A stretch of DNA of 6,482 bases from Brevundimonas vancanneytii (GCA_945874855.1 CAMCIP010000129.1:1-6482), one strand, 5' to 3'. Shown: positions 1 to 5,698, counted from the stretch's first letter. The notes: generated by a model not told the origin, from the sequence alone. Translations and numbers: made by a program.

Positions 1-298
1 CCTTCTCCGCGCGCGGCAGCAACAGGCGCGACTTCAGAAAGGCCAGCCAGGACGCCATGACCAGATAGTCGGCGGCGAGGGCGAAGTTTCGCCGACGCGC
101 CTCGTGCACAAAGACCAGATACTGTTCCGCCAGACGGGTGATCGACAGCTTCAGCAGGTCGACCTTCTGCGCCCGGGCGAGGGCCAGCAGGACATGCAGC
201 GGCCCCTCATATCCCTCAAGATCGACCACAAAGGCCTCGGCGGCCTCCGCCTGTTCGGCGGCGGAGAAGTCCAGATTGGGCTGGAAGGCCTCTGTCAC
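1..298 (-). CDS. scpA: Segregation and condensation protein A (ScpA), N-terminal part, cut by the window edge
   Basis: Kleisin subunit of the bacterial SMC-ScpAB condensin, which bridges the SMC heads and helps organise and separate chromosomes in the cytoplasm. The 99 visible codons give an acidic N-terminal lead of about 25 residues, then the family signature: a GYEGPLHVLLALARAQKVDL segment (about residues 30-50), the I-T-R-L-A-E-Q-Y helix, and an ADYLVMASWLAFLKSRLLLP helix typical of the SMC-neck-binding domain. The C-terminal winged helix lies outside the window. The start is a GTG at 298-296, the only in-frame start that fits both the family N-terminus and the neighbour. It overlaps the nagZ stop as GTGA, which implies translational coupling to nagZ. 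scpB would be expected next, beyond the left edge. Identification is by recalled family sequence and is secure. Confidence 0.93.
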   Translation of the reverse strand, partial: MTEAFQPNLDFSAAEQAEAAEAFVVDLEGYEGPLHVLLALARAQKVDLLKLSITRLAEQYLVFVHEARRRNFALAADYLVMASWLAFLKSRLLLPRAEK

Positions 299-1341
299 GC
301 CTGCGCCTCCCCCACATCGGGGCCCCGCGCTGCGTCGAGACGGCCGGCCAGAAGAGCGTCGAACCGGGCGCGCGCCTCGTGCACATCGAGAGGCTCGGGC
401 ATGTGAACGATGCGGGAAAGCGCCGCCGCCGCGCGCCGGGCCGCCCCGCCCTTAAGCCTGCCGACACCCTCGGCGACCTGACGCATCTCGGCCATGTCTC
501 CGGTCCAGTGGATGACCAGATCGCAACCCGCCTTCAATGACGTTTCGGCCCGCTCGGTCAGGGTCCCCGACAGGGCGTTCATGCACAGGTCGTCGGACAG
601 CAACAGGCCGGAAAAGCCCAGCCGCTCGCGGATCAGCCTGATGGCCGCCTTCGACTGGGTCGCGGGCCGTCTTTTGTCGATGGCCGTGAAAACGATGTGG
701 GCGGTCATGCCGATGGGCATGTCGGACAGGGCCTTGAACGGCGCGAAATCCCAGGCGTCCAGATGCGCCAGATCGGCATGGACAGTCGGCAGTTCCTTAT
801 GGCTGTCGGCGGAGGCACGGCCGTGGCCGGGCATGTGCTTGATGACCGGCAGGACCCCGCCGGCCAGGAGCCCTTCGGCCACCGCGCGACCGAGTTGGGC
901 GACGGTCGCCGGGTCACGCGCATAGGCGCGGTCGCCGATGATGTCATGGGCGCCCGGCGTCGGCACGTCCAGAACCGGGGCGCAGTCGACGTTGATGCCC
1001 ACGGCCTTCAGATCGTGCGCCATCAGCCGCCCGCCCAGCCGCGCGAGTTCGCGCGCCGCGAAGGCATCATTCGTGGCCTGCAGATAGGCGGCACCCGGCG
1101 GATATCGGACCCAGTGCGGCGGACCCAGCCGCTGGACCCGTCCGCCCTCCTGATCGACCAGAACGGGCGCGTCCCGGCCGACGCAGGCGCGCAGGGCGTC
1201 GGTCAGCCGCAACACCTGCTCCGGGTCGGCGACGTTGCGCCGGAACAGGATGAAGCCCCAGGGATCGGCATCGGCGAAGAAGGCGGCTTCCCCGTCCGTC
1301 AGGACCGTTCCCGACAGGCCATAGATCGCCGCCGTGCTCAT
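295..1341 (-). CDS. nagZ: Beta-N-acetylhexosaminidase NagZ (glycoside hydrolase family 3)
   Basis: Cytosolic enzyme that removes GlcNAc from GlcNAc-1,6-anhydroMurNAc-peptides during peptidoglycan recycling. The 348 residues match the usual single-domain proteobacterial NagZ length (about 340). Visible motifs in order: GFILFRRN near residue 29; substrate-binding VDQEGGRVQRL at 62-72; KHMPGHG at 168-174 followed by the catalytic DSH dyad (D179, H181); and LSDDLCM at 248-254, whose first Asp (D250) is the expected nucleophile. The ATG at 1341 is chosen because GH3 homology begins a few residues later and it lies 7 nt after the SPOR stop; a start upstream at 1392 would run into the SPOR gene. No strong Shine-Dalgarno is seen, so coupling to the SPOR gene is likely. 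No signal peptide is visible, in keeping with a cytosolic enzyme. The stop overlaps the scpA start. Confidence 0.95.
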   Translation of the reverse strand: MSTAAIYGLSGTVLTDGEAAFFADADPWGFILFRRNVADPEQVLRLTDALRACVGRDAPVLVDQEGGRVQRLGPPHWVRYPPGAAYLQATNDAFAARELARLGGRLMAHDLKAVGINVDCAPVLDVPTPGAHDIIGDRAYARDPATVAQLGRAVAEGLLAGGVLPVIKHMPGHGRASADSHKELPTVHADLAHLDAWDFAPFKALSDMPIGMTAHIVFTAIDKRRPATQSKAAIRLIRERLGFSGLLLSDDLCMNALSGTLTERAETSLKAGCDLVIHWTGDMAEMRQVAEGVGRLKGGAARRAAAALSRIVHMPEPLDVHEARARFDALLAGRLDAARGPDVGEAQA

Positions 1342-1348
1342 GCCGGAC

Positions 1349-2044
1349 TCAGCGGACGATGCAATCGCCGCCCGCCGCCCGGATGCCGCCACAGAGCGCG
1401 CGTGCGTTCTCTGCGGTCAAACCCGTCAACGAGGTTCGGTACAGGGTGGAGCCGGATGCGGAGGTGACTTCCTGCACCCGCTTGCCGGCCCCGCCGGTCA
1501 GCTGGGGATAGCGGGCGACGACGGCGGCGTACTGCTGATCGGCCTGACCGGGTGTCGAGAAGGCGCCGATCTGGACGCTGGCCGTGCCGGTCGCCGCAGG
1601 CGGCGGCGGCGCGGCCTTCCCGGGCGGCGCTGCGGGCGTCGTGACCGGCGCCTCGGCCTTGGGCTCGGGCCGCGGGCGGACGGTCTCGGGCGGCGGCGCA
1701 TAGGTGGGCGGCGCGGTTGGCCCGGTCGTCTCATCGTAGACGTCGATGTTGGCGGCAGGATCGACCGGCTGGGCATCGGCCGGCGCCTCGATCTTCAGAT
1801 CGCCCACGGGCGTGCCCACGGTCGGGGGCGCGTCCTCCGAGCTCCGCGGACCGGCGCGATAGTAGAGCACCACGGCGATGATCAGCACCACCAGCACGCC
1901 GGCGCTGATCAACAGGGTCACGGGCGGCGTCCTGGGGCCCCCGCCGCCGTGCGAGACGGGACCGGATCGCCGGAAGGGCAGATCGTCGTCGGTGGGCGGC
2001 GTGTAGGCGCCGCGGTCGGGGCGGTGGGGGTCGTCGTGCGACAT
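1349..2044 (-). CDS. Membrane-anchored SPOR-domain protein
   Basis: Predicted bitopic inner-membrane protein of 231 residues: a cytoplasmic proline- and charge-rich N-terminus (1-40), one hydrophobic segment (about 41-62, PVTLLISAGV to IIAVVLYY), a long Pro/Ala-rich linker (about 70-152) and a C-terminal SPOR domain (about 155-230) opening with SVQIGAFSTPGQAD. The SPOR domain carries two cysteines (C218, C228), which could form a disulfide in the periplasm. SPOR domains bind peptidoglycan strands stripped of stem peptides, mostly at division sites, so a role in septal wall synthesis or remodelling is inferred. The ATG at 2044 has GGAGAGAG six bases upstream; a TTG 16 codons earlier lacks this and is not preferred. 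It lies just upstream of nagZ in the same direction. Similar proteins occupy this position in other alphaproteobacteria. No specific gene name is assigned. Confidence 0.88.
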   Translation of the reverse strand: MSHDDPHRPDRGAYTPPTDDDLPFRRSGPVSHGGGGPRTPPVTLLISAGVLVVLIIAVVLYYRAGPRSSEDAPPTVGTPVGDLKIEAPADAQPVDPAANIDVYDETTGPTAPPTYAPPPETVRPRPEPKAEAPVTTPAAPPGKAAPPPPAATGTASVQIGAFSTPGQADQQYAAVVARYPQLTGGAGKRVQEVTSASGSTLYRTSLTGLTAENARALCGGIRAAGGDCIVR

Positions 2045-2050
2045 GGCGGG

Positions 2051-2058
2051 CTCTCTCC
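2051..2058 (-). promoter_or_regulatory. Shine-Dalgarno of the SPOR gene
   Basis: On the minus strand the bases read GGAGAGAG, six bases before the ATG at 2044. This decides the start: the alternative TTG at 2092 has no comparable site. It is also the first clear ribosome site of the SPOR-nagZ-scpA run. Confidence 0.7.
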
Positions 2059-2063
2059 GCGAA

Positions 2064-2081
2064 CCGGGCGAATCGGCCCGG
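2064..2081. repeat. Short GC-rich inverted repeat between dgt and the SPOR gene
   Basis: CCGGGC, a six-base loop (GAATCG) and GCCCGG form a perfect 6-bp stem in the 76-bp gap. It lies about 40 bases past the dgt stop and just before the SPOR ribosome site. No run of T follows on either strand, so it is not a normal intrinsic terminator. It might attenuate read-through or modulate SPOR translation, or be a chance result of high GC. I see no convincing promoter in this gap, so SPOR-nagZ-scpA may be read from the dgt promoter. Confidence 0.3.
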
Positions 2082-2120
2082 GCGGTGCGCAAGTCTACTC
2101 CCGACCGACGCCCCCGCGCA

Positions 2121-3356
2121 TCAGAGATCGAGCGCGAGATCCAGGCTGAACAGCCGGCGATGCTCCTCGATGGCGTAGCGATCGGTCATGCCCGCGATGT
2201 AGTCACAGACCGCGCGGGCCCGTCGGGTCTGGTCGCCCACGGCCTTGCCGGACCATTCCGGTGGCATGGTCTCCGGCTCGGCCATGAACAGCTGGAACAT
2301 TTCGGCCAGAATCCGCCGGGCCTGACTGCGGGTGCGGTTGACGCGGTAGTGGCGATACATCCGCTCGTACAGGTGTCGGCGCAGAACGCCCAGGTCGGCC
2401 AGCATGGCGGGTGAGAAGGCCACCAGCATGCGACCGGCCCGGCGCACATCCTCGACCGACTCGATCCCTCCTGCGGCCAGCCGGGACCCGGTCTCGGCCA
2501 GCACATCCTCGATCATGGCCCCGATCATGCGCCGGACGGCCTCCAGCCGCACCATCCGGTCGTCGGCCCGGGGCCAGTCCTCGCGCGTGCTTCGCAGGAT
2601 CGGGCCGATCAGTGGCACCTCGGCCAGCTCGGCCAGGCTGAGCAGGCCCGCCTGCACCCCGTCGTCGACGTCATGGTTGTTGTAGGCGATGTCGTCGGCG
2701 ATGGCGGCGGCCTGGGCTTCCAGTGACGCGAAACCCTCGGGCCGCAGGTCCCAGCGCGCCTGCCAGTCCCGCACCGGGGCCCAGGCCGGCTCGACCAGTT
2801 TGTGATCCACCGGACCATTGTGCTTGACCACGCCCTCGACCGTTTCCCAGCTGAGGTTCAGGCCGTTGAAGTCGGGATAGCGTTCCTCCAGCTCGGTCAC
2901 GACGCGGAAGGTCTGGACGTTGTGGTCGAAGCCGCCCCACGGCTGCATCTGCACCTGCAGCTCGTCCTCGCCTGCGTGGCCGAACGGCGGATGGCCCAGA
3001 TCGTGGGCCAGGGCCACGGCCTCGGCCAGATCCACGTCCAGCTTCAGCGCATGGGCCAGAGACCTGGCGATCTGGGCGACCTCGAGGCTGTGGGTCAGGC
3101 GGGTGCGGTAATGGTCGCCTTCGTGGGCCACGAAGACCTGGGTCTTTTCCTTCAGCCGACGAAAGGCCGTGCAGTGGATGATCCGGTCGCGGTCGCGGGC
3201 GAAGGCGGTGCGGGTCCGGCTGGCCGGTTCGGGCACGAACCGGCCGCGGGAAGCGGTCACGGATTCGGCGGCCGGGGACAGGCGGCGGTCGGGAGGGCTC
3301 AAGGGGCGCGCACCGAATGGCTGGCCGGGCTTTTCGAATGCCCGTCCGGGCCTCAT
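2121..3356 (-). CDS. dgt: Deoxyguanosinetriphosphate triphosphohydrolase-like protein (HD superfamily dNTPase)
   Basis: Predicted cytosolic metal-dependent enzyme cleaving dNTPs to deoxynucleoside and triphosphate, helping balance dNTP pools. With the ATG at 3356 the protein has 411 residues, near the usual length of the shorter Dgt-like class and well below E. coli Dgt (about 505). Motifs: TAFRRLKEKTQVF at 63-75; HYRTRLTHSLEV at 82-93, with H89 a metal ligand; the core HD motif in LAHDLGHPPFGHAGE (H118, D119); and ADDIAYNNHDVDDG at about 220-233, supplying the last metal Asp. The start is uncertain. The ATG at 3356 sits on the putative -10 element and has only a weak GGGGC upstream. A GTG at 3260 would give 379 residues and still keep the SRGR...RTRTAFARDRDR segment where family homology begins. 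Starts further upstream would overlap the divergent Fe-S gene and are rejected. Substrate preference cannot be read from sequence. Confidence 0.93.
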   Translation of the reverse strand: MRPGRAFEKPGQPFGARPLSPPDRRLSPAAESVTASRGRFVPEPASRTRTAFARDRDRIIHCTAFRRLKEKTQVFVAHEGDHYRTRLTHSLEVAQIARSLAHALKLDVDLAEAVALAHDLGHPPFGHAGEDELQVQMQPWGGFDHNVQTFRVVTELEERYPDFNGLNLSWETVEGVVKHNGPVDHKLVEPAWAPVRDWQARWDLRPEGFASLEAQAAAIADDIAYNNHDVDDGVQAGLLSLAELAEVPLIGPILRSTREDWPRADDRMVRLEAVRRMIGAMIEDVLAETGSRLAAGGIESVEDVRRAGRMLVAFSPAMLADLGVLRRHLYERMYRHYRVNRTRSQARRILAEMFQLFMAEPETMPPEWSGKAVGDQTRRARAVCDYIAGMTDRYAIEEHRRLFSLDLALDL

Positions 3357-3361
3357 ATAGA
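3333..3361 (+). promoter_or_regulatory. Candidate promoter of the ErpA-like gene, possibly giving a leaderless mRNA
   Basis: TATAGA at 3356-3361 ends five bases before the GTG start at 3367, so a normally placed transcription start would fall on or next to the start codon. A weak -35 candidate, TTCGAA at 3333-3338, has 17-base spacing. Between them lies a near-perfect inverted repeat, GCCCG-TC-CGGGC (3340-3351), which could bind a regulator. Leaderless messages are common in Caulobacterales. The -35 is poor, so this is tentative. Confidence 0.35.
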
Positions 3362-3381
3362 GCCCCGTGACCAGCGTCCAA
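3354..3381 (-). promoter_or_regulatory. Candidate dgt promoter
   Basis: On the minus strand TTGGAC (3381-3376) and TATATG (3359-3354) are separated by 16 bases, a reasonable housekeeping-sigma arrangement. The -10 covers the ATG proposed as the dgt start. If this promoter is used, transcription would start near 3347, inside the ATG-initiated reading frame, which would favour the GTG at 3260. The -35 lies inside the Fe-S carrier gene. Confidence 0.4.
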
Positions 3382-3744
3382 TCCCCAGCCTTCCGCATCG
3401 ACGCCGACCGTGGGCCCCCGCATGGCCTGACGCTGACGTCCGCCGCCGCCGCGCGCCTCGCCCGGTTGTCGGCCGAGGACGGGCGCGAGCTGATGCTGCG
3501 CGTAGCGGTCGACGGCGGCGGCTGCTCCGGGTTCCAGTACCGCTTCGACCTGGTCGAGGCTGCCGACGAGGAGGACCTGCGGGTTTCAGCCGAAGGGCGG
3601 ACCGCGCTGGTCGACCCCGTCTCCCTGCCCTTCCTGACCGGGTCGCAGATCGATTTCGTCGACGACCTGGCCGGGGCGCAGTTCACCGTGCGCAATCCGA
3701 ACGCCACCTCCAGCTGCGGCTGCGGCGTCAGCTTTGCGGTCTAG
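3367..3744 (+). CDS. erpA: HesB/IscA-family iron-sulfur cluster carrier, ErpA-like
   Basis: Small A-type carrier that accepts Fe-S clusters from the assembly scaffold and delivers them to apo-proteins. The 125-residue product has a roughly 20-residue N-terminal tail, then LTLTSAAAARL (21-31), the GGGCSGFQY motif with C53, and the C-terminal SSCGCG motif with C117 and C119. These three cysteines are the defining cluster ligands. The GTG at 3367 is the only sensible in-frame start before the domain; an ATG at 3422 is out of frame. The gene diverges from dgt with 10 bp between start codons, an arrangement I recall from other alphaproteobacteria. ErpA is favoured over IscA or SufA because the gene stands alone, away from isc or suf genes, but these cannot be separated firmly by sequence reading. 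The stop is followed at once by the next gene's putative promoter. Confidence 0.9.
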   Translation: MTSVQSPAFRIDADRGPPHGLTLTSAAAARLARLSAEDGRELMLRVAVDGGGCSGFQYRFDLVEAADEEDLRVSAEGRTALVDPVSLPFLTGSQIDFVDDLAGAQFTVRNPNATSSCGCGVSFAV

Positions 3745-3745
3745 G

Positions 3746-3769
3746 TTGACTTAGGCATATCCCTAATTA
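3746..3769 (+). promoter_or_regulatory. Candidate promoter of the sdpR-like operon
   Basis: TTGACT (3746-3751) begins two bases after the Fe-S gene stop codon. A CCTAATTA stretch (3762-3769) can serve as the -10, resembling the Caulobacter housekeeping form, which tolerates spacers shorter than 17 bases. The spacing here (about 10-12 bases) is at the short end. Transcription would start only a few bases before the ATG at 3781. It overlaps the palindrome described separately. Confidence 0.45.
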
Positions 3770-3772
3770 GGG
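3761..3772. promoter_or_regulatory. Perfect 12-bp palindrome, probable operator for the SdpR-like repressor
   Basis: CCCTAATTAGGG equals its own reverse complement. It lies across the putative -10 and ends eight bases before the ATG of an ArsR-family gene, where autorepressors of this family usually bind. Its AT core stands out in GC-rich surroundings. The right arm (TAGGG) may also be part of the ribosome site, so binding could block both initiation steps. Operator identity is inferred. Confidence 0.55.
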
Positions 3773-3780
3773 TGTCGCCT

Positions 3781-4101
3781 ATGAACGATCTGTTCAAGGC
3801 CCTGTCCCATCCCGTCCGTCGGCGCATCGTCGAGATGTTGAGACGCGGCCCCATGACCTCGGGCGACATCGCCGAGGCCTTCGACCTGAGCTGGCCGACG
3901 GTGACGGGGCATCTGAACGCGCTGAAAGCGGCGCATCTGATCGCGCCCGAGCGCACGGGATCTTCGATCCGCTACCGGCTGGAGATCTCGGCGGTGGAGG
4001 AGGGCCTCGCCTTCATGCTGGCCCTTCTTGAATCGGCCCGGGCACTGGCGACTGAGAACGAGGAGGCACGCGGTGAGCGGCAGACCCATCCATCCCGCTG
4101 A
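3781..4101 (+). CDS. ArsR-family winged-helix repressor, SdpR-like
   Basis: Predicted dimeric DNA-binding repressor of 106 residues. The winged helix-turn-helix spans about 1-72: LFKALSHPVRRRIVEML (4-20), then MTSGDIAEAFDLSWPTVTGH (25-44) holding the recognition helix, and a wing at SSIRYRLE (61-68). A helical C-terminal segment (about 72-95) probably serves dimerisation. There are no cysteines, so this is not a thiol metal sensor of the ArsR/SmtB kind. Adjacency to an SdpI-family gene fits the SdpR autorepressor type, where the membrane partner can sequester the repressor in Bacillus subtilis. The ATG at 3781 is preferred because TAGGG lies upstream and homology starts at MNDLFKALSHP; a GTG at 3772 would add three residues. 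The last 29 bases overlap the next gene. The ligand or signal is unknown. Confidence 0.88.
   Translation: MNDLFKALSHPVRRRIVEMLRRGPMTSGDIAEAFDLSWPTVTGHLNALKAAHLIAPERTGSSIRYRLEISAVEEGLAFMLALLESARALATENEEARGERQTHPSR
4061..4066 (+). promoter_or_regulatory. Strong Shine-Dalgarno deciding the SdpI-family start
   Basis: AGGAGG lies six bases before a GTG at 4073, inside the 3' end of the repressor gene. It fixes the GTG as the start over a TTG at 4028 and an ATG at 4103, and implies efficient translation despite the overlap. Confidence 0.75.
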
Positions 4102-4744
4102 CATGGCGACCGGCGTCTCGACGCTGGGCATGGCGATCGCCGCCGCCTGGATCGCCCTCGCCGGACCGACACGGAACCTGCCCATCCACTATGGGTGGGA
4201 CGGCATGGCCGACGCCTTTGGTACGCGCGGCGCCGTGGCCCTGTTGCTCGGCCTGCTCGCCTTCATCACGGCCGTGCTGGGCATGGGCATGGGCCTTTCC
4301 GCCCGGGGGGCCGCCGACGCCGCCCGCGCCCGGTCCCTGCGGGCCGGCCAGTTGCTGATCGTTGTGTCGATGACGGCGGTCGCCCTCATGGCGACGTCCG
4401 CCAGCCTGATGGGTGTGACCACGATCGCAGATGAGGCGCCCACGGCCGGGCTGGGCCTTTTTCTTCTGATCATCGGCGCGGTGGTGGGGCGGGTGGGACC
4501 GAACCCGATCGCGGGCGTGCGGACGCCCTGGGCCCTGAAGAGCCGTCTGGCCTGGGATCGTTCCAACCGTCTCGTGGGCCGGCTGTTCAGCCTGATCGGC
4601 CTTTCGGCCCTCGTCGCGGCGCCGTTCGCCCCGCAGCCGCTTGCCTTCCAGATCCTGATCGTCGCCATCCTTCTGGCCGCGGCCGCCGCTGTTTTCGAGA
4701 GCTGGCGCGTCTGGGACCGGGACCCCGACAGGCAACCGTTCTGA
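4073..4744 (+). CDS. SdpI-family multi-pass membrane protein
   Basis: Predicted inner-membrane protein of 223 residues with about six hydrophobic segments (near 11-31, 53-76, 90-113, 124-140, 168-186 and 190-211). After the first comes LPIHYGWDGMADAFGTRGA (36-54), the pattern of the DUF1648 domain. After the fourth comes PNPIAGVRTPWALKSRLAWD (143-162) with RLVGRLF (166-172), the characteristic SdpI loop. In B. subtilis SdpI confers immunity to the SdpC killing peptide and relays its presence to SdpR. Here the pairing with an ArsR-type repressor is kept, but no SdpC-like gene is visible, so a role in envelope stress or in resistance to foreign toxic peptides is only inferred. The GTG start overlaps the repressor gene by 29 nt, and the hydrolase follows after 21 nt, so all three are probably co-transcribed. 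Confidence 0.87.
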   Translation: MSGRPIHPADMATGVSTLGMAIAAAWIALAGPTRNLPIHYGWDGMADAFGTRGAVALLLGLLAFITAVLGMGMGLSARGAADAARARSLRAGQLLIVVSMTAVALMATSASLMGVTTIADEAPTAGLGLFLLIIGAVVGRVGPNPIAGVRTPWALKSRLAWDRSNRLVGRLFSLIGLSALVAAPFAPQPLAFQILIVAILLAAAAAVFESWRVWDRDPDRQPF

Positions 4745-4765
4745 CCGATCCCAAAGGAGACCGCC

Positions 4766-5698
4766 ATGCTGTCCCTCGTGCTTGCCGCAGCCCTGACGCT
4801 GACGGACCCCACCGCCACACCGGTGAGCGTGGAGAGCCCGACCGGCCCCCTCTACGGGACCCTGCTGACGCCGGATGAACCCACCCGGGCGGTGGCCGTG
4901 ATCATCGCCGGATCCGGCCCGACCGATCGCGACGGCAACAGTCCGCTGGGCGTGTCAGCGGGAACCTACCGCCTGCTCGCCGAAGGGCTGGCAGCGCAGG
5001 GGGTGGCGACGGTTCGCTACGACAAGCGGGGGGCGGGCGAGAGCCGGGCCTCACTGGGCAGTGAGGCCGACCTGAGGTTCGAACATATGGTCGACGACGC
5101 CCTCGCCTTCGCCGCGGAGACGCGAACCCGGACGGGCCGGGACTGCGTCTGGCTGATCGGCCACAGCGAGGGGGCGGGCGTGGCCCAGATGGCGGCGGCG
5201 CGCAGCCCCGAGGGCATCTGCGGACTGGTCCTTCTGTCCGGCATGGGGCGCAGGCCCAGGGTCATCCTGGAGGAGCAACTCGGTCCGCAACTGCCCGAGC
5301 CGATGAGGACACAGGCCTTCGACGCCCTGGCCCGGCTGGAGGCGGGCGAGCTGGTCGCCGACACGCCACCGGCGCTGGCGGCCCTGCTCCGGCCATCCGT
5401 CCAGCCCTTCCTGATCGGCATGCTGGCGCTGGATCCCGCCGCCCTGATCGCGGCCTACGACGGGCCCGTGTTCATCGGCCAGGGCGAGACGGACATCCAG
5501 ACGACGGTGGCCGATGCGCACGCTCTGGCGGCGGCGCAACCGGCGGCACAGCTGATCATCTGGGTGGACGTCAACCATCTGCTGAAGGTCGCGCCCGCCG
5601 AGCGCGCCGCCAACATCGCCACCTACAGCGACCCCGATCTGCCGCTGGCCCCCTGGGTGGTGGACGGCATCGCCGACTTCATCCTCAGCCCGCGCTGA
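4766..5698 (+). CDS. Alpha/beta hydrolase (serine hydrolase), possibly exported
   Basis: Predicted 310-residue serine hydrolase of the alpha/beta fold, close to the S33-aminopeptidase-like or Hydrolase_4 group. Visible: IIAGSGPTDRDGN (46-58), the oxyanion-side motif of this group; RYDKRGAGES (84-93); the nucleophile elbow GHSEGAG with S134; a probable acid D243 in GQGETD; and a probable catalytic H271 in VDVNHLLK. Residues 165-225 look like a helical lid. The N-terminus MLSLVLAAALTLTDPTA is hydrophobic and could be a short signal peptide, but it lacks an initial positive charge and a clear AXA site, so export is uncertain. AAAGGAG (4753-4759) precedes the ATG at good spacing. It lies 21 nt after the SdpI-family gene and is probably in its operon. 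Its 3' end overlaps the convergent dihydroorotase gene by 14 nt. The substrate cannot be inferred; esterase or peptidase activity is possible. Confidence 0.85.
   Translation: MLSLVLAAALTLTDPTATPVSVESPTGPLYGTLLTPDEPTRAVAVIIAGSGPTDRDGNSPLGVSAGTYRLLAEGLAAQGVATVRYDKRGAGESRASLGSEADLRFEHMVDDALAFAAETRTRTGRDCVWLIGHSEGAGVAQMAAARSPEGICGLVLLSGMGRRPRVILEEQLGPQLPEPMRTQAFDALARLEAGELVADTPPALAALLRPSVQPFLIGMLALDPAALIAAYDGPVFIGQGETDIQTTVADAHALAAAQPAAQLIIWVDVNHLLKVAPAERAANIATYSDPDLPLAPWVVDGIADFILSPR

Noticed and set aside
697..1467. Long plus-strand open frame opposite nagZ
   Set aside because: It mirrors the codons of nagZ, has low-complexity Arg/Gly/Ala-rich sequence and no domain. Long antisense frames are expected at this GC content.
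1620..1850. Tandem repeat in the SPOR gene linker
   Set aside because: The Pro/Ala-rich codons look repetitive, but no regular repeat unit could be defined; it is a low-complexity linker.
2064..2081. Intrinsic terminator after dgt
   Set aside because: The hairpin is real but no T-run follows on either strand, and it lies next to the SPOR ribosome site.
1334..2149. Plus-strand open frame of about 270 codons opposite the SPOR gene
   Set aside because: Composition is Gly/Arg-rich without motifs, and the opposite strand encodes a coherent TM plus SPOR protein with a ribosome site.
3357..3707. N-terminal extension of dgt up to a start at 3707
   Set aside because: The extra 117 residues are antisense to the Fe-S carrier gene, are rich in Ser/Arg/Ala and match no dNTPase N-terminus.
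2802..3749. Plus-strand open frame opposite dgt and running through the Fe-S carrier gene in another frame
   Set aside because: It lies opposite the conserved HD motif of dgt and then overlaps the IscA-type gene out of frame; both real genes have clear family signatures.
4013..4818. Minus-strand open frames opposite the repressor and SdpI-family genes
   Set aside because: They are charged, repetitive sequences without domains, opposite a clearly membrane-type protein with a strong ribosome site.
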